A program made the position numbers and the translations under genes. Shown piece after piece: positions 43,575-53,775 of a stretch of DNA of 64,000 nucleotides. The notes beneath the pieces were generated by a model. It was not told the DNA's origin and ran no database searches. It saw only the letters and a list, made by a program, of their open reading frames with translations. The stretch lies in the NCBI GenBank assembly GCA_963920525.1, contig OY986437.1:110476715-110540714 (forward strand). Direction: 5' to 3'. The first letter of the stretch is position 1; each line of letters starts with the position of its first letter. The DNA comes from Dichetophora obliterata. Its lineage: Eukaryota; Arthropoda; Insecta; Diptera; Sciomyzidae.

Positions 43575-44405
43575 AGTTTTCTATATGACCTTGTTATTTA
43601 TTGTGTTGATTTTCTATGATTTAAAAATAAATTCTAATTGTTTGATAGTTTAAATCATTCTTAATTTTATATACAAATTCTAGTTGTTTGATAGTTTAAA
43701 ATCGTTTATTAAGCTTAAGGTCAGGTTAGAACAATTAATTGCTCTAACTAGTTATTTAATTAGCTAGCTAATTAATCAGCTAGCGATGTTTTCCTTTTCA
43801 TATTAAAAATGTTGTTGTTATTGTTTCTTTGGAAAAAATTCGTTAGAGCAATTAATTGTTCTAACCTGACCTAAAGCTCAATAAATGATTTTAAAGTATC
43901 AAATAACTAGAATTCGTATTTAAAATCAATAATGATTTAAACTATCAAACATTTGGAATTTGTATTTACAGTCATGTGAAAATAAATAGGGACACCTGTA
44001 TTTTTATATTTAAAGCTGTATGAATTACATACAGGGTGCAACAGATATAGCATTAACTCCCTAGGGTGGTGGTTCCTCCTGATAAAGCAAGCATACAACT
44101 TTATGGAGTTTCCTCCCACATTGTAAAACTTTCAAGATACAGGGTGTTTTATGGTTTTGGTACGTGTTTAGTATAATTGATCTAGAATCTAAGCTACTCA
44201 AAATAGAATAAAAAATAATATTTTTTATTTTAGAAAAAATATCCACTTTTTCATCAGTATATCAATCACTTTCGTGTCATGTGTTGTAGCGGAGCTAAAT
44301 TTTTGAGATTATCCAACGAAATATCAACAAATTTTGTATAAAAATACAGGTGTCCCTATTTATTTTCACATGACTGTAAATCATAGAATATCAACATTGA
44401 TATAC
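43575..44405. repeat. Foldback family F, hairpin copy split by a MITE
   Basis: The left arm is about 43575-43745 and the right arm 43850-43968 plus 44379-44405. The arms carry GTTTGATAGTTTAAATCATT and GGTCAGGTTAGAACAATTAA and their complements. The right arm is interrupted by the MITE at 43969-44376 in a TA. The central loop contains TTAGCTAGCTAATTAATCAG, itself palindromic. It is related to 24945-25550 and 47722-48692. Confidence 0.7.
43969..44376. mobile_element. 408 bp MITE, Tc1/mariner type
   Basis: The terminal repeats of about 39 bp begin CAGTCATGTGAAAATAAATA, with the complement at 44338-44376, and are flanked by TA (43967-43968 and 44377-44378). The CAGTCATGTGAAAA start is common in Tc1-like elements. 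The interior has a repeat fragment also found at 28570-28660. It has no coding capacity. Confidence 0.85.
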
Positions 44406-44810
44406 AACTTAATAAATGGTTCGCTTATATGAAACACACAATGCATAGTTTGCTAACAACGAAACGGTCCGCTTCAGTGCTTTTAGAAGTGCACACCATT
44501 TTCAACCGAACCGATTGGTTATCTGGGAAACGAAATAAAATTAAAGCAACTGATGTTTTGCTTTATATAAATGTATATTTTACATACATATTAATAAAAA
44601 CAACAACAGCAAGAACAAAAGCAGCACAACAAGGAACGACATGATTACGAACAAAACGAACACACACAACAACAACAACAACAACAACCATAAAAACAGC
44701 ATAAGCAGCTACTGAAGCAGCTTGTGCATTTCTTATACGAATAGATGCATTTTTTTCTTCTTAGATCTTGCTATTTTATTAGAAATTCGTTTTATTTGCA
44801 CTCCAACTAA
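44406..44810. other. Non-coding stretch with (AAC)n microsatellite
   Basis: A run of (ACA/AAC)n lies at about 44661-44690. The last 25 bp (TTTGCACTCCAACTAAT) echo the sequence just left of 40035 (TTCGTACTCCAACTCAT). Nothing coding. Confidence 0.45.
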
Positions 44811-45739
44811 TATTAGGGTTGGAATTAATTTTAAAGGTTTTTTTTCGGTTTTTGAGCATTTATTTAGAAAAAACGGTACAATGTATATTATTCAAAGTAT
44901 TGTCCATCGTTAGCTACAACATTTTCCCATCTTTCTGGCAGCATATGGATTCCGCGCCGGAAGAACGATTCGTCTTTTGAGGCAATCCACGAATCGACCC
45001 ATTTTTTGGTATCCTCGTAAGAAGTGAAGCGCTGCTCAGCCAAGCCATGCGTCATCGATCTGAATAGGTGGTAGTCGGAAGGGGCTATGTCTGGGCTATA
45101 AGGCGGGTGGGGTAGCACATCCCAATTCAGCGCCTCCAACGTTTCCTTGACGGTTCTTGCAACATGTGGCCGTGCGTTGTCATGTTGAAAAACCACTTTG
45201 TCGTGTCTTTTGGCATATTCCGGCCGTTTAACCTTTAATGCTCGGCTCAATTGCATCAATTGTTGTTGGTAGCGTTCCCCAGTGATGGTTTCGTTAGGTT
45301 TTAGCAGCTCATAGTACACGACACCCTTCTGATCCCACCAAATACACAGCATAAGCTTGGCGCCATGAATATTCGGCTTGGCCCTCGATGTTGATGCATG
45401 GCCGGGTGGTCCCCACGATTTTTTTCGCTTAGGATTATCGTAATGGATCCACTTTTCATCGCCAGTGACAATACGATGCAAAAAACTCTTCCTTTTATGC
45501 CGTTGAAGCAGTTGTTCGCACATGCAAAATCGCCGTTCAACGTCTCTCGGCTTCAACTGGTACGGCACCCAATTTCCTTGCTTTTGAATCATTCCCATGG
45601 CCTTCAAGCGTTTGCCGACCGTTGATAAGTCGACTCCCAATAATTCTGACAATTCTTGAAGGGTTTGACACGGGTCTTCATCGAGCAAAGCCTCCAATTC
45701 CTCATCTTCAAACTTTTTCGGCTGGCACGGACGCTCTTT

Positions 45740-46062
45740 AGGGTAGAGTGCGTGGCTCCTAAGCTAAAGAACCGCGGTAGCCCGGGTTCAATTCCAGCTC
45801 AGACAGAAAGTTTTTTTCAATTGAAATAATTTTTCTGTTCGGTCGTCACCTCTCTGCAGACAATGGCAAACCTCAGTGAATAAAAATTGCCATGTAAAGC
45901 TTCCGGAGAACATAAGCCGTTCGGAGTCGGCATAAAACACGTAGGTCCAGTTCTTGGTCATTTGTGATCAAACATTTAATAACACGCACAACACAATTGA
46001 TCAATAGAAGCTAGGTCAAAGTCCTTCCAAGGGCTGAAATGGCCAGTTTATTTATTTTATTT
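45740..46062 (+). mobile_element. tRNA-derived SINE inserted in mariner copy 2
   Basis: The 13 bp duplication ACGGACGCTCTTT flanks it (45727-45739 and 46063-46075). Near the 5' end is GGTTCAATTCC at 45785-45795, a good match to the pol III B box, with a weaker A-box-like TAGAGTGCGTGG at 45744-45755. The 3' end is an ATTT-rich tail (about 46047-46062). A 323 bp length, pol III boxes, an AT tail and a target duplication longer than 10 bp are the SINE hallmarks. The tRNA source and partner LINE are not identified. Confidence 0.88.
45744..45795 (+). promoter_or_regulatory. Internal pol III promoter of the SINE (A and B boxes)
   Basis: The B box GGTTCAATTCC (45785-45795) fits GGTTCRANNCC. The proposed A box at 45744-45755 is weak but correctly spaced, about 30 bp upstream. 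Confidence 0.6.
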
Positions 46063-46436
46063 ACGGACGCTCTTTGTCTTCCGTATCAAAATCACCACTT
46101 TTAAACCGACGGAACCAGTACTCACAAGTAGAAATCGATGGAGCATAGTCCCCGTAAGCCTCAGTAAGCGTGCGTTGTGCTTCAACCGCTTTTTTCTTCA
46201 AATGGAAGTACAAAAGTAAACCTTCCCGCAAATTGCGTTTTGTTGGAACGAAAGTCGACATGTTCACAGAATAAAAAATATATGTTGTTTACACTTCAGT
46301 GGAATGACACATACTGAAAAATGAAGCTTACACAATGTGCTTTGAAATGAATATAGTCACAGGTGTGCCCGATGCGATCTATTGATAGTTACGCCATCTC
46401 TTAGAAAACCTTTAAAACTAATTCCAACCCCCAATA

Positions 46437-47091
46437 TTTTGGCATTTTTTTCCTTTTCACTATGAATATTTAAGGCTGTAGGTATACCCCAAAGTGTCAA
46501 ATATCACTTTGAAAAAATTTGTGAAAATGACCCCCATACAAACCGCGCTGTGAGACGTAATTCTACGTCAAAAATAATTTAAAATAAATTAATATACGAA
46601 AAAATTAACTAGTTCGCATACCATTTTTACCCTTCATTTTATAAAGACTCAATTCATAATAAAAGATTTAAAATAATGCTTCATAATTTTGTCTTTAGTG
46701 ACCACGTTAAGGCGTTTCATGAAATATTTACTCGGTCCAGTGGCGTAGACAGCTTTTGGTTGTGGGGGCTCCGTAAAAAATATAATAACCTTAAAAAATT
46801 ATACTTTTGAATACCTTATTAAATGACTGTTTTGTGAAGCCGAATGTAATGTTTCACAGCCCTACTTTACTGAAACGTCGAAAAACGGTAGGTAGGTACA
46901 AAAGTTATGGGCTTGTTGAATTGAATCTAAACAACACCAAATTTCTGGAAGCCGAATGTCACTATATCTCTAGTAGTTGTTGACCGATTTAGAAAAATTA
47001 AACACTGAACTAAATCAAATTTTGATTACTTTCTTGAAAAAAAGAAGAGTTTTGGCAATGCACTTACATTTGGACTCGTGCTTAACTTAAT
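46437..47091. other. Non-coding stretch
   Basis: CAGTGGCGTAGACAG at about 46739 looks like a hAT-type terminal phrase, but no partner end or 8 bp duplication was found. No coding region. Confidence 0.4.
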
Positions 47092-47235
47092 AGGTCTGTT
47101 CCCGTACTCGATTCAAGTAACTTGAAGTTCCTTGAAAGCGTTATTTTACAAATTTTTTAAACTCGAGACAGAAGAATAACATGCAAAATGTAAATCTCTA
47201 TTATATTAGAATAGCAAAAAAAATAAAATAATTAA
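47092..47235. repeat. Interspersed repeat shared with 918-1060
   Basis: AGGTCTGTTCCCGTACTCGA, the TCAAGTAACTTGAAGTT palindromic block and the CTCGAGA phrase all align with 918-1060. Confidence 0.55.
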
Positions 47236-47705
47236 TGAAGTACGTATAAGAACGCGTCGGTAGGTCCCGAATGTAACAAAAATGCAAAACGTTTCATGAA
47301 ATTTTATTTCGGTTAATGTTGGCATTAAGGTTCCTTTGTTTTTTGTACCAAATTGTTGCATGGAATTATTACGCAATTAGTAAAGGTGCTACATAGGTTA
47401 AAAAATCAAAGTTAAAACAAAAAAATAAGATATAAAAGAAAAAGCAAGCGCAAAAGCAGAAACAAAACGAAATGAGCAAAAGCAATAAAAAAAGCAAACA
47501 TGCAACATATGGTATAGATATGATTCCTTTTCTGTAACTGAAGGTACGGTAATATTGTGATATGGTCTTATCAGCCCCGTACCTAGAACCCAAAATGTGA
47601 GCATGCACAAGGATCAAGATTTTTATTTTATCTGCAACCAAAAAATTTACAAAAAAGTGTCGATGTATAAAAATCTAAATTTTTCAATAATTTCGTTGTT
47701 TTTAT
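47236..47705. other. Non-coding stretch
   Basis: CAGCCCCGTACCTAG at about 47573 resembles a hAT-type terminus, without a partner. Nothing else. Confidence 0.35.
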
Positions 47706-47721
47706 TAATGTTTAATATTAC

Positions 47722-48692
47722 AGTTTTTTCTAAATGACCTTTTTATTTTTTATGTTGATTTTATATGACTAAAATACAAATTCTAAATGTTTGATAGTTT
47801 AAAATCGTTTATTGAGCTTTAGGTCAAAGTTAGAACAATTAATTGTTCTAACGAATCTTTCCAAAGAAACAATAACAACAACAACAACAACTTTTTCCAA
47901 TATGAAAAGGAAAAAATCACTAGCTGATTTTATTGCACTTTCGGCCCTGCTAAAGGCTTCATCAGAAATCTTTGTGATACCCGTACAAGCGCGCACTAGC
48001 GCACTGCACCACAGAGGCGATGAGATTTTAAGTGTCAATTTCTCAGTTGTTCTCCCATTTCATATTTGCACATTTGTTGTTGTATTTTTGATTTACTTTA
48101 GTCTTTATGCTTATGCTTAGAATTTGTATTTAAATCATATGAAATCAACATAATAATTAACAAGGTCATTAAAAAAAAATTTAATCAAATGGTAGAGCAC
48201 GACCAAACAGAAACAAGCTGAAAAATATATCTGCAAAAATCTAAAACAACTTCAGTAACCATGCTTTGTTAGTGGAAGACTTCCAGCAGACTGTTGGACT
48301 CCATAATAATAACATAAGCATAAAGACTAAAGTAAAGCAAAAATACAAGAACAAATGTGCAAATATGAAATGGGAGAACTACTGAGAAATTGACACTTAA
48401 AATCTCATCGCCTCTGTGGTGCAGTGCGCTAGTGCGCGCTTGCACGGGTATCACAAATATTTCTGATGAAGCCTTTAGCAGGGCCGAAATTGCAATAAAA
48501 TCAGCTAGTGATATTTTCCTTTTCATATTGAAAAAACTTTGTTGTTGTTGTTTCTTTGGAAAGATTCGTTAGAACAATTAATTGTTCTAACTTTGACCTA
48601 AAGCTCAATAAACGATTTTAAATTATCAAACAACTAGAATTTGTATTTAAACTATCAAACATTTAGAATTTGTATTTAAATCATATAAAATC
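47722..48692. mobile_element. Foldback family F, two arms head to head
   Basis: The plus-strand half (47722-48140) and minus-strand half (48190-48692) are near-identical inverted copies, from the terminal GTTGATTTTATATGA through CAATTAATTGTTCTAACG, the GAAAAGGAAAA..TCACTAGCTGA phrase, GGCGATGAGATTTTAAGTGT and TTTATGCTTATG. The halves are separated by a middle piece that occurs in the interior of the 24945 copy. TTTAATATTACA occurs on both sides (about 47711-47722 and 48695-48706) and may be a target duplication. Confidence 0.7.
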
Positions 48693-48709
48693 AACAGTTT
48701 AATATTACA

Positions 48710-49470
48710 TATAATATAAATAAGGGGTCAGTAAGCAATATAAAAAAGTTGCACTCCTCGATTTTTGGCTTCATCAAATCTTTACAATATTAAGGGCATG
48801 ATGGTTTCCGTAGCCGAAAAAAAAACTTTTTTGCGATTTTTTTCTCAGTTCTGAGTGAATATAATTATTACATTTTTTAACACATTAAAAAAATACTCTC
48901 TCTCCATCTTTAGAGAGTATGTAGGAATTTTTATAATAAAAATACTCATTTCCAATGGTGATGGTAGATCGGAGGCGCTTCAAAAAAAAAAGTCGTGAGG
49001 TGCGGAAAACCTGGCCTTACAGTTAGGGCCGTAGCCAAAGGGGGGTTTTCAGGGTTTTACCCCCTCCCCTCAGAGGGTCCAAATTTTAATAAAAATTAAT
49101 GCATTTAAATAATTATTTCATGGAATCACTTTAATATGTTCTAACAAACTTAACAAATCATATACTGAAGTAGCGTTTACGTGTAAAAGTCTTTGTTATG
49201 AGTTGAATCGTGTAAACAACAACAGTGAAAATCAATGTATCGTGATTTATCGGATCAAACGTGGTACATTCAAAATTACCATCAATATTGTGTTCACTAC
49301 CCTTGACATCGGCAGTTGTAGATGATGGTAGTGATGATAACAGTGAAGCCCACAAGAATTACATACACACGTATACTGGAAAAACCTTTCTAATTCGAAA
49401 AGTCTAGAAAGATTTTTAAAGTATGCTTCAGCCAACAACTGATTTTAATTTTCCCTCGAGCGGTTCTCAA
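48710..49470. other. Non-coding stretch
   Basis: AGTTAGGGCCGTAGCC at about 49022 is another hAT-like terminal phrase. No confirmed coding region. Confidence 0.35.
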
Positions 49471-49499
49471 AAATTTAAATTTCAGCATCCATGGTCTTG

Positions 49500-49625
49500 T
49501 CGCTGGAGTTGGTTCCAAATATGCAAATGGAACTTATTGTAAGTTCTGTGGTTTCTTTAGCTCCACTTATGGTGGCATTGCATCACAGCTTCTTCGTAAT
49601 TTACGGCACAAAACAAGTTGTTATT
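49500..49625 (+). pseudogene. Possible BED-type zinc-finger remnant
   Basis: One frame reads VGSKYANGTYCKFCGFFSST and then GGIASQLLRNLRHKTSC. C-x2-C followed by L-x3-L-x-H-K is the BED-finger layout, a DNA-binding domain common at the N-terminus of hAT transposases. Only about 40 residues are recognisable, so this is a tentative call. Confidence 0.35.
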
Positions 49626-49904
49626 AAATAAATTTTTCTGCCCCTTTCATTGTTTTTCAACTATTAACTTTTGAACAAAAGATGTGAGTCTAAACCTGGC
49701 TTAATTTTTGAGGAATGTTTGCATTTATGAATAGTTAACTTGCATTTTTCAGAACTCTGACCCGAGGAAAAGTTTTAAGTCAACCGCTTTAGTAAATTTG
49801 TGAATTTTTAGATTTTAAGATTTGTGTAGTTTATGTAAAAGTTTTTCTGTCTCTAAAATTTTATTAATTTGAGAAAAATGAGAAATTGAGCGTAATGAAT
49901 AAAA

Positions 49905-50115
49905 CGTAAGCAATTGCTTTTTCTTGAAATGTCTAAGGAATAGCTTAAATATGGCATGAATAAAAACTTCTTTAAGCAATTCCTTTTCCTCTAAGCAATT
50001 CCTAATTTTCCTAGGAAAGGGATTTTTTTAACTTTTCCTTATATTTTAAGACGATGCTTTAAAGCTAATGAATAGGGCAAGGAATTGCTTTTTCCATTTA
50101 AGGAATTGCTTAGGT
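49905..50115. repeat. Cluster of AAGCAATTCCTT motifs in both orientations
   Basis: AAGCAATTGCTTTTTC, CTAAGGAATAGCTTA, TTAAGCAATTCCTTTT, CTAAGCAATTCCTAA, AAGGAATTGCTTTTTC and TTAAGGAATTGCTTAGG occur within about 210 bp, in alternating orientation. The cluster lies just upstream of the Harbinger-type remnant, so it may be the subterminal transposase-binding region of that element. Confidence 0.6.
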
Positions 50116-50327
50116 TTCTCAAGCTGCTCTACCTCAGCTTGAATTTATTCAAGTTAGTTTTTATTTAACATTTGTTGTATTCAGAAGTGATAATGAAAAA
50201 TTTTATAAAGAACGTTAAGAATGTAGAAATGAAGACTTTCGTTTTAATCGCGAAAACGTTGAGTGGTTGAAAAAATATTTTTTAGTGGATACTGGTGAAA
50301 AACGAGGAGGACGTTAACTGACTTCGC

Positions 50328-51038
50328 AAAAATGAAAGTGATTCTACGAGTAGTGTCTGATCTAGACTTTCAAAATGGAATAGCAGAAGAACTGGATTTA
50401 CACCAAACGACTGTGTCCAAAACATTTCATTTTGCCATGGATAAAATCTTAAAGAAGGCGCAGCAGTGGATAAGATTCCAAAACCTGCTGCTGAAATGAT
50501 TGAAGTTAAAAATGAATGGAAAAAAATGCAGTTTTCAAGATTCTGTCGGTGTAATAGACTGCACTCATGTACGAATTCCTAAGTCGAATGCATTTGGTGA
50601 TGTGTACATAAATAGAAAAGAGTATACCAGTATAAACGTGCTAGCTACAAACGATCTAGAGATTTTTACGAGCATAGATTGTCAGTGGCCAGGCTCTGTT
50701 CATGACAGCAGAATTTTTAAAAATTCTGACATTTATCCTCCCAGATAAAGGTTATTCTATATCGCCATTCCTGATGACGCCTCGGAGGAATCCAGTTACA
50801 CCTGAAGAACATAATTTTAATAAAATATTTTGCAGAGAACGTGTTGTCATTGAAAGATATTTTGGTCAATTGAAAGCAAGATTTCCCATTCTTCAATATA
50901 AAGTTCGCAACAAAATTTAAATAATTCCCTCAATCATTACTTGCTGCGTTGTCTTGCACAACATTGCGAAGTTCTTGAAAGATGACAGCTTTGATCTGCC
51001 GGAAGAGGCAGCTTACTTTGACCAGTTTGGCGTTTAGG
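50328..51038 (+). pseudogene. PIF/Harbinger transposase (HARBI1-like), broken
   Basis: The first part reads MKVILRVVSDLDFQNGIAEE and LHQTTVSKTFHFAMDKI, the helix-turn-helix part before the catalytic domain. A frame change near 50475 leads to VGVIDCTHVRIPKSNAFGDV (first Asp; normally IDGTH) and DCQWPGSVHDSRIFKNS (second Asp in HDSRI). About 15 residues and the frame are then lost near 50745, before DKGYSISPFLMTPRRNP and VVIERYFGQLKARFPIL (the catalytic Glu). A stop at about 50918 precedes the C-terminal LHNIAKFLKDDSFDLPEEA. All three acidic residues are present but the frame is broken at least three times. Confidence 0.8.
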
Positions 51039-51039
51039 G

Positions 51040-51980
51040 CATCAAAAAAGAGAACAAACTACTGAACAAATTTTTAATCAAATTTAGAATTATTTCAAAA
51101 ATATTCTTCAATTAACTATAAAACAGTTAGTGTGCTTTTCTTTGCATTTTATACTTTTAATACTGGTTTTTTAGGTGAAAAAAATAATAAATCTTTAAAG
51201 TGAACATGGGCAGGCAGTGGTCCTTCACACGATTTTTCTTAATATTTTTTACCATGAATTTTGCCTGCGCGCTTATGTAAAAAACATATACGAACAACAA
51301 CACAATCCGCTCTCGGCGATGTTGATGCCAATAGAGGAACTTCGGGTATTATGGTATAGGAGTACAATGTGGTATAGGCTAATATCTCCGGTTCCGCGAA
51401 ACTTTTGTTGACGCAATCTTGCTTAACTTCATGTAGACTCATAAAAAAGAGAGTAGAGTTCAAGAAAATCAATGAAACCAAACACGATTTCGATCAGTTT
51501 AACGAAACATGTGAATGCGTTTGGTTGACTTATTTTGCTCCAAAGTCAGTGAAGTTTTTTAAGGAAAACAAAGAATTACTTCTCATTGAGTACTTTTTGC
51601 ATTTAAGGAAAGTGTTTAGTTTTGATTAATTAGCGATACATTTTTATTAGTTCCCAACTCTTTTCAATTTAAGAGTTTTTATACCAGATCGTATCAAATT
51701 GGCTTTTACATCGTGGCGCCTTATGTGGTATTATGATTATATATGTGTTGGCAGAATTGAACATTTTTCTTTTTAATACTTTTTAACTTGAGCATAAGCC
51801 ACACTTTTTATTTTTCGTTGCAGCAATATGTAATGAGTTCTTTAAGCAACCCTATCGTGTCCATTCTGATTTCTCTGACCTTTTTTTATTCATTGCATTA
51901 TAAACGCTTTCTTTTGTTACACTTGAAATATTATGTTCTAGTTAATTTATAAATTTCTGAAAAAAGTCCATATATATAAT
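51040..51980. other. Non-coding stretch
   Basis: The two longest open frames here (51217-51411 and 51405-51629) resemble nothing I know. The second, charged frame (FNETCECVWLTYFAPKSVKF) may be a remnant but I cannot name it. Confidence 0.35.
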
Positions 51981-51984
51981 GGCT

Positions 51985-52435
51985 GTATTTCTTTATTCAT
52001 TCCAGACGTTCGGAATGACTGTTTTTGTTTCTTTATTCAGTTTTGATTATCCGGAATATTCCTTTTGTATTTCTTTATTCTTACGGAATATTCCAAACGA
52101 GTTCTTTTTATACTATCAGCTAAGGTAGAATAAAAAGAATATTCCTTGTGCGTGAGGTTATATTCGATTGTTTGAAGTAAAATGTCGTTCAATGAAAACG
52201 GTAAAATTTTTAAGTTTAAATGTTTTAAATTTCTTTGTTGCATTTTTATTTTTTTTTATTGTATTGTATCGTAATTGTATTTGGTGTTTTTTGTCTTTAA
52301 TTTAGTACGAAAAATATGTTTCTGGTTTGAAAAAAAAAATGTTCTTACTTTTCCAATACTGTTTCTTAATTCATTCTATTCTGGATAAGCAACAATCTAT
52401 TCTATTCGTTCTCTTCTTTATCCGGAATGAATAAA
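51985..52435. repeat. Irregular TTTCTTTATTC / GGAAT repeat patch
   Basis: About five copies of TTTCTTTATTC or close variants alternate with CGGAATATTCC or CCGGAAT phrases (near 51988, 52030, 52068, 52090 and 52415). The spacing is irregular. It may be a decayed tandem repeat or the terminal repeats of an unknown element. Confidence 0.4.
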
Positions 52436-52469
52436 TAAATACACCCAATATAAAATTTTTGTTTTTGAT

Positions 52470-52915
52470 TTTGATGTCCAAAACGAAGAACGTGAAATTC
52501 CTGCAAAAAAGTTTGAAGATACCTATTTGGAAGAATTGCTGGCTGACGACGATGCGCAAACGCAAAAACAAAACGCAGTGAAGATAGAAGTTACTCTACA
52601 AGCCATTTTCCTTCGTTTGCGAGAGATGGGAAAGATTCAAAAGGTCCCCGAGTATCAAAGTAGGCAACACAAAGTAATTTTCCTGCATGGCAATGCTCTG
52701 ACACATACGGTAAAACCGGTTCGGGACACGATGGAAGCACTCAAGTTTGAAGTGCTGCCCCATGCGACTTACTCACAAGACTTGGCACCATCCGATCATC
52801 ACTTGTTTGCATCGATGGGTCACGCACTTGGTGAGCAGCACTTCACTTCCTTCGAAGATGTCGGAAAATGGCTCGAAGATTGATTCGCTTCAAAAAATAT
52901 AAATTTTTGGTAGTA
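52470..52915 (+). pseudogene. Mos1-like (mauritiana-type) mariner transposase, deleted
   Basis: The readable frame runs from about 52470 (KFEDTYLEELLADDDAQTQK) through LRLREMGKIQKV, jumps over roughly 110 residues to PEYQSRQHKVIFLHGNALTH, and ends SFEDVGKWLED. The wording (DDDAQTQKQ, REMGKIQKV, YSxDLAPSDHHLFASMGHAL) is that of Mos1-group mariners and differs from the 42-46 kb copies. The second catalytic Asp (HDNA) is Gly here (HGNA), the first falls in the deletion, and the third is kept (APSD). Terminal repeats were not found. Confidence 0.8.
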
Positions 52916-52919
52916 GTTA

Positions 52920-53355
52920 TAGTATAGATCTATTCATTTTTTCATTTAATACAATATTTCATAGGATACTAATTAACATCGAGTTGACTAACAGAATTTT
53001 TTATTAAATGAAAAAAATAACTGCATTCTATAGCATAGAGGCGAAAGCAGTTTAATTTATTAAAAATAAATTACAGTAAAGAGTAAGTGTTGGGTCGTAA
53101 AAGTAAATGTTTTGAAAGATAAAAGATGAGATACATACATCACAAGAAATTAAAGAAACAAATTTAATTACCAAAAATTAAGGGAAATTTAAATATAAAA
53201 TTAGGTATATAAATTAAAAATAATTAAATGAATCAAAAATTGATAATATTTATTAAAAATTATTTATAAAGAAATCAATAAGGAATAAAAACAAACCCTA
53301 TCATGACTGAAAAGTATTGAAACAAAAAATAAATAAAGCAAAACAAAAACTTTAA
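52920..53355. other. AT-rich non-coding stretch
   Basis: Nothing recognisable beyond poly-A/T runs. Confidence 0.4.
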
Positions 53356-53775
53356 CCACTTAAGGGGGATTGAGCAACTTTTTTTCGACTTTTTTTTGCA
53401 TTTATTTATAGCTTGGGTAGTTGTGAATATGCCCCTAAAAGGATTTTTAGAAATTCGAAATACTTTAGAAGATACAGCCTTTTTTGTGAAGCAAGGTCTT
53501 CGTCAAAATGAGCTATTTTTTCGACTCATTTTCGAACGAAGCGGCATAAAGTAACCACCGAATTCCGTTGAAAATGTTTATTGTTCGGTAAAAACGTGTT
53601 TGCACACATATTCATACAAACATACGAATACACATTTCTGCTTATTTTAGGGGTTGAAGCATTTTTTGAGTCCAGGTGTTCAACTGAAAGTATCATTTAG
53701 TTCAGTTTGTATCGAGTTGAGCAACAGACGCGTGCGCTTCAGTGAACGGAAAAGTAAATTTTTCATAAATTTATT

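Larger units (their letters stand above)
44888..46261 (-). pseudogene. mariner (DD34D) transposase interrupted only by a SINE
   Basis: The first part (MSTFVPTKRNLREGLLLYFH ... DFDTEDKERP) occupies 46261 down to about 46064. After the SINE the frame resumes at about 45738 (CQPKKFEDEE) and runs to the stop at 44888. Apart from the insertion I see no stop or frame change; the two parts add up to about 345 residues, the normal mariner length. The catalytic Asp are in TGDEKW, FQHDNARPH and APSDYHLF, with 34 residues between the last two. It is nearly identical to copy 1 and lacks that copy's 11 bp deletion. In its present state it cannot be translated through. Confidence 0.9.
44813..46434 (-). mobile_element. 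DD34D mariner, copy 2, split by a SINE
   Basis: The ends match copy 1 (TTAGGGTTGGAATTAATTTT at the left, one G short; the full CCAACCCCCAA at the right), with TA at 44811-44812 and 46435-46436. The 1,622 bp length is copy 1 plus the 323 bp SINE and its 13 bp duplication. The transposase is on the minus strand. Confidence 0.92.

Noticed and set aside
44036..44155. A separate MITE with ATACAGGGTG ends inside 43969-44376
   Set aside because: The two ATACAGGGTG phrases are in the same orientation, so they are not terminal inverted repeats.
44661..44695. (AAC)n run as a possible coding polyglutamine or polyasparagine tract
   Set aside because: Simple microsatellite in AT-rich DNA with no surrounding open frame of note.
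45740..45810. A genuine tRNA gene
   Set aside because: It has a B box but no convincing cloverleaf, and it is flanked by a 13 bp duplication with an AT tail, so it is a SINE.
47812..48572. Mirror-image frames containing SLADFIALSALLKASSEIF
   Set aside because: Present in all family F repeat copies on both arms; it lacks a conserved start and has no homologue I recognise. Probably non-coding repeat sequence.
46738..49040. hAT element between the CAGTGGCGTAGACAG, CAGCCCCGTACC and AGTTAGGGCCGTAGCC phrases
   Set aside because: The phrases do not pair as inverted ends and no 8 bp duplication was found.
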